Part shown: piece after piece, positions 34,291 through 44,949 of the stretch | Layout: each line of letters starts with the position of its first letter | How positions within the stretch are numbered: position 1 is the stretch's first letter | Assembly: GCF_030070105.1 (NCBI RefSeq) | Contig: NZ_JASJOO010000002.1 | Coordinates: 930,001-994,000 of the forward strand | Direction of reading: 5' to 3' | Length of the DNA stretch: 64,000 nucleotides | DNA from: Bermanella sp. WJH001 | GTDB taxonomy: Bacteria > Pseudomonadota > Gammaproteobacteria > Pseudomonadales > Oceanobacteraceae | Position numbers and translations under genes: made by a program | The notes under the pieces: generated by a model | The model's input: the letters and a program-made list of their open reading frames with translations, nothing else | What the model was told of the DNA's origin: nothing | The model's database searches: none

Positions 34291-35226
34291 TTATACGGTT
34301 TGGGCGCGAGTCACTTGACGGAATACATCGTCAAGGCGGCCTTTTTCTAGGTGAATATTTTCAACTTCCCATTGTTTGTCGTCTAACCAACGCACCACTT
34401 CTGGTAATAACATTTGGCCATCTTTTGGGAAGAGCATAAACGTGCGATCTTCTAAGTCGGCCACACATTCTACGTTTTCAATATCCGCAATGGTGGCTAG
34501 TTGCTGCTGCACATCTGTGTGTTCTTCGGCCAGTTGCAAACAAATGGCATTGTGATGGCGGCTTTGACGTTCTAATTCGTCAGGTTTGCCATCTAATAAC
34601 AATTTGCCTTCGCTAATGATTAGGGCACGTGAACACACGGCGCTGACTTCTTCTAATATGTGGGTAGAGATAATCACAATTTTATCTTTGGCCAAACCTT
34701 TGATCAGCTCACGCACTTGGTGTTTTTGGTTTGGGTCAAGACCATCAGTGGGTTCATCTAAAATCAATACTTTTGGGTCGTGAATAATGGCTTGTGCTAA
34801 ACCCACACGACGTGCAAAACCTTTTGATAAGGTGTCGATGGGTTTATTTAAAACAGGCTCAAGTTCTACTTGTTCGATCACTTTTGCTAAACGCTGTTCA
34901 CGATCTTGGCCGGTTAAGCCACGCACTTTGGCAATGAACTGTAAAAATGCCAACACGGTCATTTCACCGTAAGCCGGTGCACCTTCGGGTAAGTAACCCA
35001 TTATGGCTTGTACCGCTTGTGGGTTTTCGCTCACATTGATGTCACACACACTCACACCACCTTGTGTGGGTTCAATGAAACCGGTGATCATTTTCATGGT
35101 GGTGGACTTACCCGCACCGTTTGGGCCTAAAAAGCCCAGTACTTCACCGGGTGATACATCAAAGCTTAGGTTGTTGACCGCTGTAAACTGGTCAAAACGC
35201 TTGGTGAGATTTTGCACACGAATCAT
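34291..35226 (-). CDS. ABC transporter ATP-binding protein (GldA-like)
   Basis: The 311-residue ATPase has Walker A GPNGAGKSTT (about 33-42), Q-loop GYLPE, signature LSKGFARRVG (about 134-143), Walker B LILDEPTDGLD (about 155-165), and the H-loop STHILEE. A C-terminal ~90-residue domain is typical of the ABC-2 exporter subclass. It is the first gene of the operon and drives the GldF-like permease. Confidence 0.92.
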   Translation of the reverse strand: MIRVQNLTKRFDQFTAVNNLSFDVSPGEVLGFLGPNGAGKSTTMKMITGFIEPTQGGVSVCDINVSENPQAVQAIMGYLPEGAPAYGEMTVLAFLQFIAKVRGLTGQDREQRLAKVIEQVELEPVLNKPIDTLSKGFARRVGLAQAIIHDPKVLILDEPTDGLDPNQKHQVRELIKGLAKDKIVIISTHILEEVSAVCSRALIISEGKLLLDGKPDELERQSRHHNAICLQLAEEHTDVQQQLATIADIENVECVADLEDRTFMLFPKDGQMLLPEVVRWLDDKQWEVENIHLEKGRLDDVFRQVTRAQTV

Positions 35227-35498
35227 GATTAAACTCTCTATTATTATAAGGCGCTGTTTAGTCTTTAAAATGCGAGGAAAGTTTCATCCCCATATATTGA
35301 GTGCTGTCAATATAGCGTCACTTTTTCCGATTACAATAGCTCGATTCTGTGAATACATTAACGGCTTAGGATTTTAGCGTTGGTTTGTAAGCAAGACCTG
35401 CTACAATTCGCCATTGTTTTGCGTTCAGACTATGGTTTATAAATAGTTTGCTTTTACTGCCTACAAAGCTATTTTGGCTTTGGGTTTATATATAAAAG
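35227..35498. promoter_or_regulatory. divergent intergenic region upstream of the ABC operon and plsB
   Basis: This 272-bp AT-rich gap between divergently read genes must contain both promoters. No clear gene is present, and no specific operator could be named with confidence. Confidence 0.4.
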
Positions 35499-35501
35499 GT
35501 G

Positions 35502-37970
35502 ATGACTTTGCGCGCCCTATTTTCAATTGTTAATGCGTTATCTCGCGGGCTTCTTAAAATTTGGGTTAGAACCAATGTAGTAGGGATCAAAGAATCCCAA
35601 GAGGTTTTAGCCAACCAGCCTGAGCAACCAATTTTTTATGCGCTGCCGCACCGTTCCTACTCTGCCAGCCTTGTGCTTGATAGTGAGACGCGCAAAAACG
35701 GCTTACCCCACGCCCTTGAGCCAGTTGAAATTGCGGGTAAAAAATTCAACAGCCGTATTATTTATCTTTCTCGTACAGAGGGCCGCTGGTTACGTCGCCG
35801 TTCTATGCCTTATTTGCATCAATCTGTGCCCGACATGATCGACATTTGCCAAAATAATCCTGAGATCAAAGTGCAAATAGTGCCAATGAATGTATTTTGG
35901 GGTCGCTCACCTAACAAAGAAAAAAGCTTTTTAAAAATCTGGCTGGGTGATACTTGGTCAGTGGCCAGTAAATTACGCCGCATCGTGAGCATTATTTTAA
36001 ACGGCCGCAATACATTTGTGCATGTTAGCCCGCCGCTGGATATTCAAAATATCATCAGCGAAAGCCCTAACATGGAAGCGCCACGTTTAATTCGTAAATT
36101 AGGCCGCGTATTACGCGTGCATTTCCGTCATACCCGCAGTGCGGTAATCGGCCCAGACTTATCACATCGCCGAACACTTGTTCACCGTTTAATTCGCAAA
36201 CCAATGGTAAAAGCCGCTATTGAAGCTGAAATGCAAGACAAAGGCATCAGCTACGAAAAAGCGGCGGCCAAAGCCATTAAATACGGTGACGAAATCGCAT
36301 CAAACCAAAGCCACAGCACCATTCGTTTTTTAGATATCGTACTGACTTGGGTTTGGAACAAACTTTATAACGGTGTTCAAGTTCAAAACCTTGACCAACT
36401 AAAAACCACCTACAAAGATAACGAAATCATTTACGTGCCCTGTCACCGCAGCCACATCGATTATTTATTATTATCTTATGTGTTATTTAAAAACGGCTTC
36501 GTGCCACCACAAATTGCCGCGGGTATTAACTTAAACCTACCGGTAGTTGGCCCTATTTTACGCCGTGGTGGTGCGTTTTTTATGCGCCGCAGCTTTAAAG
36601 ATAACCCACTTTACAGTGCAGTATTTGATGAGTATTTACACGCCATTTTCACCTCGGGTTATTCAACCGAATATTTCATCGAAGGTGGCCGCTCCCGTAC
36701 GGGTCGCACCCTTAAACCTCGCGCAGGTATGCTGGCAATGACGGTTCGTAGTTTTTTACGTGACAGTCACAAACCGATTGTATTTATGCCGGTCTACATT
36801 GGTTACGAAAAGGTATTTGAAGGCAGCACTTACCAAGGTGAGCTGCGTGGTAAAACCAAGAAAAAAGAATCTCTACTGGGTATTTTTAAAACCCTTAAAG
36901 ATTTGAAAAAGAACTTTGGTCGCGTTTATCTAACCTTTGGTGATGCCATTGATTTAAACCAATATTTAGATAGCAAACGCCCAGGTTGGAAAACCGAAGA
37001 TCACGGTGCCGATTATCGCCCAGCGTGGACAACTGAAGTGGTGAATGATTTAGCCATTGATGTGGTCACCGGCATTAACAAAGCAGCCGCCCTTAACCCA
37101 ATTAACATGCTGGCTTTGGCCATTTTAGCCTCTCCAAAACAAGCCATGGACGAAACCGTTTTAGCGCAAACCTTAAACTTGTATCGTGACTTGGCCAAAG
37201 ACATGCCTTACAGCCACTTAACCACACTGCCAGAAGGTAACGGCAGCGATTGGATCAAGTACGCAGAAGATATGCACGTGGTTGAGCGTTTAAACCACCC
37301 TCTTGGCGATATTATTCGCATGGATGAAGCCCAAGCCGTGATGCTAACGTATTACCGTAATAACGTGATTCATTTGTTTGCCATCCCATCTATGCTGGCA
37401 TGTTTGTTTATTAACAATGTAAAAATGAAACGTGACGATGTGGTGCGTTTTGCAAAAACCATTTACCCATATCTTAAAGCTGAATTATTTTTGCATTGGC
37501 AAGAAGACGAAATCAGCGGTGTGATTGATCAATGGTTAGACCTGTGTGTCAGCAAAGGGTATTTAACTCAAGATGGTGAAGATCTTATTCGTCCATCTGT
37601 TAGTTCAAACAATTACATCATGCTGTCTGTGTTATCACAGCAAGTGATTCAAATTCTTGAGCGTTATTACATTGCCATTGCTCTACTACAACGCGCAGGT
37701 ACGGGTAGCGTCAGCAAAGATGACATGGTGAAAAACTGCTCGTTAATGGCTCAGCGTATTTCGATCTTGCACGGTTTAAATGCACCAGAGTTTTTTGATA
37801 AGTCACTGTTTAAAAACTTAATTGAAGAGTTACTTGAACGTAAAGTGCTTACCTTAAACGAAGAAGGCAACATCGAATTTGGCGACCGCATTGAAAGCAT
37901 CGCCAATGACGCTAAGATTCTACTTAACGCAGACCTGCGCCGCAGTATCTTGCAGGTAACATTAAATTAG
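35502..37970 (+). CDS. plsB: glycerol-3-phosphate 1-O-acyltransferase
   Basis: A membrane-associated acyltransferase of about 822 residues that puts the first acyl chain on glycerol 3-phosphate in phospholipid synthesis. The H-x4-D catalytic motif is in CHRSHIDYLL (about residue 313), followed by the substrate-binding block FIEGGRSRTGR (about 390-400) and VFMPVYIGYEK. The length matches E. coli PlsB. The start is uncertain: GTG 35499, ATG 35502 and TTG 35508 all follow the AAAAGGTG site, so the N-terminus may shift by a few residues. It is monocistronic, with a terminator downstream. Confidence 0.95.
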   Translation: MTLRALFSIVNALSRGLLKIWVRTNVVGIKESQEVLANQPEQPIFYALPHRSYSASLVLDSETRKNGLPHALEPVEIAGKKFNSRIIYLSRTEGRWLRRRSMPYLHQSVPDMIDICQNNPEIKVQIVPMNVFWGRSPNKEKSFLKIWLGDTWSVASKLRRIVSIILNGRNTFVHVSPPLDIQNIISESPNMEAPRLIRKLGRVLRVHFRHTRSAVIGPDLSHRRTLVHRLIRKPMVKAAIEAEMQDKGISYEKAAAKAIKYGDEIASNQSHSTIRFLDIVLTWVWNKLYNGVQVQNLDQLKTTYKDNEIIYVPCHRSHIDYLLLSYVLFKNGFVPPQIAAGINLNLPVVGPILRRGGAFFMRRSFKDNPLYSAVFDEYLHAIFTSGYSTEYFIEGGRSRTGRTLKPRAGMLAMTVRSFLRDSHKPIVFMPVYIGYEKVFEGSTYQGELRGKTKKKESLLGIFKTLKDLKKNFGRVYLTFGDAIDLNQYLDSKRPGWKTEDHGADYRPAWTTEVVNDLAIDVVTGINKAAALNPINMLALAILASPKQAMDETVLAQTLNLYRDLAKDMPYSHLTTLPEGNGSDWIKYAEDMHVVERLNHPLGDIIRMDEAQAVMLTYYRNNVIHLFAIPSMLACLFINNVKMKRDDVVRFAKTIYPYLKAELFLHWQEDEISGVIDQWLDLCVSKGYLTQDGEDLIRPSVSSNNYIMLSVLSQQVIQILERYYIAIALLQRAGTGSVSKDDMVKNCSLMAQRISILHGLNAPEFFDKSLFKNLIEELLERKVLTLNEEGNIEFGDRIESIANDAKILLNADLRRSILQVTLN

Positions 37971-37996
37971 CCCATTGCTAATTTAACTTACCCCAC

Positions 37997-38036
37997 AAAA
38001 AAAAGGTGAGCCTGTTTTAACAGCTCACCTTTTTTT
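37997..38036 (+). terminator. rho-independent terminator of plsB
   Basis: AAGGTGAGC...GCTCACCTT forms a stem followed by a T-run, 30 bp after the plsB stop. Confidence 0.9.
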
Positions 38037-38039
38037 ATG

Positions 38040-38590
38040 TACCTAATAATTTTTGAAAATTTCTAATGGCGATTGATAATGATTGATGGGTTACCTCGTC
38101 ATCCCCGAGTGCTTTTATCGGGGATCCAATCTAATTGGCGATTGTTTTTATTTTGCATGGATTCCGGTTTTCTCGCTCCTCGAAACCGGAATGACGGGTG
38201 TGTGTTTTTGATATACGCCCAGTAGGATGTGGTTAGGTTTGAGCGCAGCGAGAACCGTAACCCATCGTTTTAAATCACACTATTGATGGGTTACGAAGTT
38301 CGTTGAACTCACTTCTAACCCATCCTACGAGCGACAATTACGACTTAAATCAACCAACCAGTACGAACCCGCACCCGCGGGTGATTAGCGAACAAAGAGA
38401 ATTCGTTGGATATTCGGTTGATTGGCCAACGGTTATTCGCGCGCAGGTGCGCACTCCTACGTATTATTTTTGAATAAACTCGCATTGTACGAACCCGCCC
38501 CCGCGGGTGATTAGCCGAGCAATAAATATGGAAAGATCAAACAAAACCAAGATGAGCATAACCTTACGATCATGCTCATTTGATATTTAG
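38040..38590. repeat. gene-free stretch rich in dispersed palindromic repeats
   Basis: This ~550-bp region holds no convincing gene. It contains CCCCGAGTGC...ATCGGGGATCC (about 38104-38128) and TTCCGGTTTTC...GAAACCGGAA (about 38163-38191). GATGGGTTAC and its complement GTAACCCATC are repeated at about 38086, 38258 and 38284. Two copies of GTACGAACCCGC(A/C)CCCGCGGGTGATTAG lie near 38360 and 38487. The last motif is the reverse complement of the palindrome in the 113-bp array at 29.5-30.1 kb, so one repeat family occurs in both places. Confidence 0.65.
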
Positions 38591-38594
38591 GGTC

Positions 38595-38933
38595 TTAAGC
38601 GGATTTTTTTTTGCCGTTAAAGTTTTGCGCAAACTGATGCCGCAACTGTAAGTATTTAGGGGTCAGGCCAACATCTTCATACATTGGGTCGCCTAGTTCA
38701 TCAAATGAAACCACTTTATTGCCTTGCTTATAAGGCATTTGCCGCTCCACCTCATCTAAAGCCACACCAATTAATTGGGCAATAATTTCGTTTCGATTTA
38801 AGCCGGGATAAAGTCCGGTGAGTGCTTCGATGCGGGCGGCATCTTTAAGGGGGAGATTGATTTGATATTTTTCATCACCATTGTCGTGATGGCGGGCTGA
38901 TTCCCATGTAGACATGAGCTCACGAACATTCAT
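38595..38933 (-). CDS. conserved hypothetical protein
   Basis: The 112-residue basic, soluble protein has a strand-helix-helix pattern early on (KYQINLPLKDAARIEALTG, then LNRNEIIAQLIGVALDEVE). This looks like a ribbon-helix-helix DNA-binding fold, followed by a polar tail. No family is certain. It is encoded upstream of and divergent from ppc, and could be a small regulator. Confidence 0.5.
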   Translation of the reverse strand: MNVRELMSTWESARHHDNGDEKYQINLPLKDAARIEALTGLYPGLNRNEIIAQLIGVALDEVERQMPYKQGNKVVSFDELGDPMYEDVGLTPKYLQLRHQFAQNFNGKKKSA

Positions 38934-39148
38934 TTAAACTAACCTCAACACTAAACAACTTACCTTAACTAGTTTAGCTCAGCTTTGGCTAAATGGCGGA
39001 TTTGGTTACCATTTATTACAAAATACATTGGCGCTGTTTTTGCTTCCTATACCTTATGCCGTTTAGATGTAGACTAGAGGCTTCACTTACATTAGAACAA
39101 ACCGTCTACAATTAATCTAACGCTCGATTCTTGCCATTAGGAAGGTTT

Positions 39149-41794
39149 ATGTCCAACACCCTAGACGCCGATTTAAAAGAAAATGTTCGATTATTAGGTA
39201 ACCTGCTCAGTGACGTCATTGAGCAAGATTTAGGGGCCAGCTTCATTGATAAGATCATTAGCATTCGCACCCTGGCTAAACAGGCCCGCGCCCAAAAAGA
39301 GCGCCCTGCTGATTTAATCGAGAACTTAAGACAATTAGCGGATGACGATATCACCCCCATCACCCGTGCCTTTAATCAGTTTTTAAACCTGGCCAACATT
39401 GCCGAGCAATATCACGATGTGATTCGTGGTCGACGCAATGATGGTGAAGCATTTTTAGAGCAGCTTGATGCGGTTATTCAAGATATGGGCAGCAAGTTAA
39501 GTAATGATGAGATTCAACAAAAGCTTAACGCCCTTGATATTCAATTGGTGCTCACCGCCCACCCCACCGAAGTCACAAGGCGCACTTTAATTGGCAAATA
39601 CGAACAAATTCTCAATGCACTAAATGGTCTAGATACCCAGCCATTTGAATATGAGCGCAAACAAATACTCGAAAACTTAAAACGAGTGGTAGCCGAGATT
39701 TGGTATACCGATGAAATCAGACAACAGCGCCCCACCCCAGAAGACGAAGCCAAGTGGGGGTTTGCCGTCATTGAAGGTGCCCTTTGGCATGCGGTTCCCA
39801 GATTTTACCGTGAAGTGAATGAGCTACTTGAAAAACGCGGCCTTGAGCACCTACCGTTTAATGCTGTGCCCATTAAGTTTCATTCGTGGATGGGCGGCGA
39901 TCGTGATGGCAACCCCAATGTCACCGCAAAAGTAACCTCCAATGTGTTAATGCTTGGTCGCTGGATGGCCGCTGATTTATACCTAAGGGACTTAGGCGAC
40001 CTTGTTAACGACCTATCAATGGAAGAATGCAACCCTAGCCTGCGTGCCGTGGTAGGTAAGGTTAAAGAGCCTTATCGCCATTTATTACACGATTTACGTC
40101 AACGCTTACGCGACACTCAGCAATACACCCAAGACCAGTTAAAAGGTAACCACGATAACCATAATAAAGGTTTATATGATTTAGCCTCTCTTATTCAGCC
40201 TTTACAGCTTTGTTATCAGTCGTTAATCGATTGCAATATGGCCGTGGTAGCTAATGGAAAATTGCTGGATACCATTCGCCGCGCCCACTCTTTTGGCTTA
40301 ACACTTTCCCCCTTGGATATTCGCCAAGAAAGCTCTCGCCATGCACAAGTGTTTGCTGAATTATGTGACTACTTAGAGTTGGGTAACTACCTAGAGTGGG
40401 ATGAACAGAAACGTGTGGCCTTTTTATTAAAAGAGCTACAAAGCAAACGCCCATTATTACCCAGCGAATGGGAACCCAGTCCAGATGTACAAGAAGTGCT
40501 GGACACCTGCCGCGTCATTGCCAAAGAAGACCCAAGCTGTTTTAGCGCCTATGTGATCTCCATGGCTGGTGCCGCCAGTGATGTGCTGGCGGTGGCTTTG
40601 CTGATGAAAATGAGCGGGCGTGTACAACCCATGCCGGTGGCACCTTTATTTGAGACTCTCGATGATTTAACCCATGCCGCTGCGAGCATTGAAACCTTGC
40701 TGGATATTCCTTGGTATCGTGAATACTGTTCCCACAAACAAATGGTCATGGTGGGATACAGTGACAGCGCAAAAGATGCAGGTCAGTTAGCAGCCAGTTG
40801 GGCACAATATAAAGCTCAAGAAGAGTTAGTAAACCTGTGTGATGCTCACAAGGTTGAATTAATGCTGTTTCACGGCCGCGGGGGTACGGTTGGTCGCGGG
40901 GGCGGCCCTGCCCACAGTGCTATTTTATCCCAGCCGCCAGGTTCTGTTCGTGGTCGCATTCGTGTGACAGAACAAGGTGAAATGATTCGATTTAAATTTG
41001 GCAACCCAGAGGTCGCCCTTAGATCACTGCAGGTTTACATGTCTGCTGTGTTACAAGCCACGGAATTACCACCACCTGAACCAGAACCGCAATGGCGCGC
41101 TGTTATGGATGAGTTAAGTAGCATTGCGGTTAACAGTTATCGTGGTGTGGTACGTGAGCACCCTGATTTTGTTTCGTATTTCCGTAATGTCACACCAGAG
41201 CAAGAACTGGGTAAACTGGCACTGGGCTCGCGCCCTGCCAAGCGTAAAGCCACTGGTGGCGTTGAAAGTTTGCGAGCGATTCCATGGATTTTTGCTTGGA
41301 TGCAAATCCGTTTAATGCTGCCTGCATGGTTAGGCAGTGAAAAAGCATTACAGGATTTTATTGATAAAGGAGAGCTGGCCACACTGCAAAATATGGCAGA
41401 AAAGTGGCCGTTCTTTCAAACATTGGTTGATATGTTAGAGATGGTATTAAGCAAAACCGATCAAGGCATTGCTCAATATTATGAAAACAGGCTCATCAAC
41501 CAAAATGCCAGCCTAGAAGCCAAACAAGCCCTAGGTTTGCAGTTGCGAACACGTTTAGCCCAAGCCATCGAAACCATTCAAAATATCAAACAACAAGGTG
41601 TACTTCTGGAAAATAATCCGGCCTTTCGTCATTCCATGGCCGTGCGAAATCCATACACCGATCCGCTGCATTATCTACAGGCTGAGTTACTGTATCGAAC
41701 CCGCGCACAAGGGGAGCAAGTGAACCCTGATTTAGAACATGCTTTAAAGGTCACCATGGCCGGCATCGCCGCGGGCATGCGTAACACTGGCTAA
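39149..41794 (+). CDS. ppc: phosphoenolpyruvate carboxylase
   Basis: The enzyme makes oxaloacetate from phosphoenolpyruvate and bicarbonate to refill the TCA cycle. ATG at 39149 (MSNTLDADLKENV) is chosen because an AGGAAGG site lies just before it; an upstream TTG adds six residues. The ~881-residue protein has VLTAHPTEVTRRT (about 137-149, catalytic His), GGDRDGNPNVT, the FHGRGGTVGRGGGP loop (about 575-588), and the canonical C-terminal R-N-T-G. Its length matches bacterial PEPC. A strong stem without a T-run follows (41801-41840). Confidence 0.97.
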   Translation: MSNTLDADLKENVRLLGNLLSDVIEQDLGASFIDKIISIRTLAKQARAQKERPADLIENLRQLADDDITPITRAFNQFLNLANIAEQYHDVIRGRRNDGEAFLEQLDAVIQDMGSKLSNDEIQQKLNALDIQLVLTAHPTEVTRRTLIGKYEQILNALNGLDTQPFEYERKQILENLKRVVAEIWYTDEIRQQRPTPEDEAKWGFAVIEGALWHAVPRFYREVNELLEKRGLEHLPFNAVPIKFHSWMGGDRDGNPNVTAKVTSNVLMLGRWMAADLYLRDLGDLVNDLSMEECNPSLRAVVGKVKEPYRHLLHDLRQRLRDTQQYTQDQLKGNHDNHNKGLYDLASLIQPLQLCYQSLIDCNMAVVANGKLLDTIRRAHSFGLTLSPLDIRQESSRHAQVFAELCDYLELGNYLEWDEQKRVAFLLKELQSKRPLLPSEWEPSPDVQEVLDTCRVIAKEDPSCFSAYVISMAGAASDVLAVALLMKMSGRVQPMPVAPLFETLDDLTHAAASIETLLDIPWYREYCSHKQMVMVGYSDSAKDAGQLAASWAQYKAQEELVNLCDAHKVELMLFHGRGGTVGRGGGPAHSAILSQPPGSVRGRIRVTEQGEMIRFKFGNPEVALRSLQVYMSAVLQATELPPPEPEPQWRAVMDELSSIAVNSYRGVVREHPDFVSYFRNVTPEQELGKLALGSRPAKRKATGGVESLRAIPWIFAWMQIRLMLPAWLGSEKALQDFIDKGELATLQNMAEKWPFFQTLVDMLEMVLSKTDQGIAQYYENRLINQNASLEAKQALGLQLRTRLAQAIETIQNIKQQGVLLENNPAFRHSMAVRNPYTDPLHYLQAELLYRTRAQGEQVNPDLEHALKVTMAGIAAGMRNTG

Positions 41795-41800
41795 ATACGG

Positions 41801-41840
41801 GTAACCACTGATCTTATTTAAAAATGAGGTCAGTGGTTAC
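41801..41840. terminator. stem-loop after ppc
   Basis: GTAACCACTGA...TCAGTGGTTAC forms an 11-pair perfect stem seven bases after the ppc stop. No T-run follows, so it may stabilise the mRNA end or act with Rho. Confidence 0.6.
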
Positions 41841-42050
41841 ATACCCACTACCCCTCTTATATCCTAGCACGTCTTTTCTAAGTCATTGATAGTTGCCATT
41901 GTGACACTTGCCCAAGGCGCACTGGTGCGGTATCGTTTGGCTCTTTTTTATTACTGTGTTCAATAATTAAACAACGCGGTGCAATGCCCCAATGATTTAA
42001 CACTGTCATGTCATTGGGAGATTGAATCGATACAACTTAAGGAAACATGA

Positions 42051-42695
<645 letters not shown>

Positions 42696-42710
42696 TAAAT
42701 TGCCCCGAGA

Positions 42711-42738
42711 TAAAAAAGCCAGCTATGCTGGCTTTTTT
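42711..42738 (+). terminator. rho-independent terminator of adk
   Basis: AAAAAAGCCAGC-TAT-GCTGGCTTTTTTT forms a perfect stem with a T-run, 16 bp after the stop. Confidence 0.92.
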
Positions 42739-42882
42739 TATGCCTGGCTAACCGCTCATGACCTAAATCAAAGAAAATATGACAAAAGTAAACCAGATTT
42801 TGTTTGGGTTCGTAAACCTGCGTAAATAATTTATTATGTACCCATCCATTTAATCCACTTACCCTTTTTATCGAGAATCAGC

Positions 42883-43839
42883 ATGTCACAAAAAAGCGCC
42901 GTTATTTTAGTGAACCTTGGTACCCCTGATGCTCCTACTGCAAAAGCCGTTCGACGCTATTTAAAAGAATTTTTATGGGATGACCGCGTTATAAAACGTA
43001 ATCCCATTTGGTGGCTGGTACTAAATGGCATTGTTTTGACTCTCAGACCAAAGCGAGTTGCCAAACTGTATGAAAGTATTTGGGAAGGTGACAGCCCAAT
43101 TCGTACAATCGGTTACAAACAACAAGAAAAACTACAAACACTGCTAGGTGATAACGTTCATGTTGAGCTAGCCATGACCTATGGCAACCCATCTTTTAAA
43201 CACAGCCTTGAAAAACTAAACGCGCAAGGGTTTGAAAACATTATAGTTTTACCGCTTTACCCACAGTACAGTGCCACCACTACAGGCGCTATTTACGATC
43301 AAGTGGCTACATTTATAAAAAGCCAACGTAATTTACCCGCTATTCATTTAATTAAGGATTACCACCAAAATTCTTTTTACATTGATGCTCTTGCGAAAAA
43401 AATTGAGGATTTTTGGCAAAAAAATGGGCGCAGTGAAAAATTATTATTCTCTTTTCACGGTATTCCAAAAGTTTATGTAGAAAAAGGCGACCCTTACCGC
43501 GAGCAAGTTGAGAAAAGCGTCAAATTAATGGTAGAAAAATTAAACCTTAAAGAAGACGAGTATCAACTGTGTTTTCAAAGTCGTTTTGGCCCCACAGAAT
43601 GGTTGCAACCTTATACGGATAAAACGCTAGAAGCCTGGGCAAAAGATGGAATTCGCTCTGTTGACGTTGTTTGCCCAGCTTTCAGTGCAGATTGCTTAGA
43701 AACCATTGAAGAAATCGCAGAAGAAAACAAAGAAATCTTTATGGAAAACGGTGGTGAACAATATCGTTATATTTCTGCATTAAATGATGATGCTCAACAT
43801 ATTGAAATGATGGCTAAGCTGGTGACACCTTTCTTATAA
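42883..43839 (+). CDS. hemH: ferrochelatase
   Basis: This 318-residue enzyme inserts Fe(II) into protoporphyrin IX in the last step of haem synthesis. It has VILVNLGTPDAPT at the N-terminus, LPLYPQYSATTTG (about 125-137), the metal-site histidine in FSFHGIPKVYVEKGDPY, and FQSRFGPTEWLQPYT with the catalytic Glu. Its length and motifs match proteobacterial HemH. It is monocistronic with a terminator-like stem downstream. Confidence 0.97.
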   Translation: MSQKSAVILVNLGTPDAPTAKAVRRYLKEFLWDDRVIKRNPIWWLVLNGIVLTLRPKRVAKLYESIWEGDSPIRTIGYKQQEKLQTLLGDNVHVELAMTYGNPSFKHSLEKLNAQGFENIIVLPLYPQYSATTTGAIYDQVATFIKSQRNLPAIHLIKDYHQNSFYIDALAKKIEDFWQKNGRSEKLLFSFHGIPKVYVEKGDPYREQVEKSVKLMVEKLNLKEDEYQLCFQSRFGPTEWLQPYTDKTLEAWAKDGIRSVDVVCPAFSADCLETIEEIAEENKEIFMENGGEQYRYISALNDDAQHIEMMAKLVTPFL

Positions 43840-43886
43840 AAAATAACAGTGGCTGCAAAGTCGAGAATCGTTTCCGCAATTCACAT

Positions 43887-43938
43887 TAATAGGCTCGTTT
43901 TGAATCTTATTTAGATTTATGTAACGGGCCTATTTTTT
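43887..43938 (+). terminator. probable terminator of hemH
   Basis: AATAGGCTCGTT (43888-43899) pairs with AACGGGCCTATT (43923-43934) around a 23-base loop, followed by a T-run. The loop is long but the stem is good. Confidence 0.6.
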
Positions 43939-44116
43939 ATTAAAAATCCAAAATTTTAAAAATATTCACATTTTTTTGCGCCAATATTTATGATTTGGGG
44001 GCAATAAAGTAGTTTTTTGCAAAAAAATCATTTATTTTTCCCAATAAGACTATGCTCTTACATTTTTTATGCTATTTTTTTATTGAAACACCGTCCACAA
44101 CAAGAAGGAAAATATT

Positions 44117-44794
44117 ATGGCTCGAGGTCGTAAAAAAACTGCAGCAAAAAAACGTGTAGCTAAAAAAGCTACTGCCGTCGTTTCTCCAGCACTAACTAAA
44201 GCAACCAAAGCGGTTGATAAAGCAAATGCTGGTGTTAAAGCTGCTACTGTTAAAGTAGATGCTGCAAACAAAAAATTAGCCGCTGCTCGTAAGAAGGCTG
44301 CTTCTACCAAAACAGCCGCTGCTAAAAAAGCAGTTGTAACGGCTCGTACTGCTGCTGCGAAGCAAAAAGAAGCACTAGCTGCTGCAAAAGACCAAGTGCG
44401 TACAGCTAAAACTATGGTTCAAGCCGCTAACGTAGAAGCAAAAGCAGCCGCTGCTGCCGCTGCTGCTAAAGCTGCACTTGAAGCATATGAGCTATCACTT
44501 GCTACTAAAGCTGAAGCCGATCTAGCTAAAGCACTTGCTGCTTATGAAGCGAAATGGGTTAAGTCTCGTGCGAAAAAAGACGCTGCTAAAGTGAAGTCTC
44601 GCGCTAAAAAAGAAGAAGCTAAAAACAAAGCCGCTGCTAAAAAAGCCGCTGCTAAGCTGAAGCAACTGGCAAAACCTGCCAAGAAAAAGCCTGCTAAGAA
44701 AAAGCCTGCTAAGAAAAAAGTAGCCGCAGTGCGTAAACCTGCCGCGAAAAAGGCTCCAGCGCGTCGTAAAAATGCCAAAAAAGCGAAAAAATAA
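44117..44794 (+). CDS. Lys/Ala-rich histone H1-like protein (AlgP-like)
   Basis: The 225-residue protein is almost wholly Ala and Lys. It starts MARGRKKTAAKK, has a long Ala-rich helical middle (about 20-150), and ends in K-P-A-K-K-K repeats (about 185-205) and a basic tail. This matches the AlgP/H1-like nucleoid proteins of Pseudomonas relatives, which bind DNA through the repeats. The repeat number is prone to slippage. The 277-bp AT-rich upstream gap should hold its promoter. Confidence 0.85.
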   Translation: MARGRKKTAAKKRVAKKATAVVSPALTKATKAVDKANAGVKAATVKVDAANKKLAAARKKAASTKTAAAKKAVVTARTAAAKQKEALAAAKDQVRTAKTMVQAANVEAKAAAAAAAAKAALEAYELSLATKAEADLAKALAAYEAKWVKSRAKKDAAKVKSRAKKEEAKNKAAAKKAAAKLKQLAKPAKKKPAKKKPAKKKVAAVRKPAAKKAPARRKNAKKAKK

Positions 44795-44813
44795 GCTTTG
44801 ATGGTGAGTTAGA

Positions 44814-44851
44814 CCAAAAACCAGTTCAGTTTGACTGAACTGGTTTTTTTA
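44814..44851 (+). terminator. rho-independent terminator of the histone-like gene
   Basis: AACCAGTTCAGT-TTG-ACTGAACTGGTT forms a perfect 12-pair stem followed by T residues. Confidence 0.92.
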
Positions 44852-44949
44852 TTCCTGCAAATTTATCCCATCTATTTTCGTTGCTTCGTTTTTTTCAAAG
44901 TTAGGTTTCTGCTAGAATAACCGGCTAATTAGTCTATTGAAGTATTCCT

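Noticed and set aside
44117-44778. Long open frames on the strand opposite the histone-like gene (44080-44310 and 44542-44778)
   Set aside because: They are mirror images of Lys/Ala codon repeats. The plus-strand frame has a typical start, composition and terminator.
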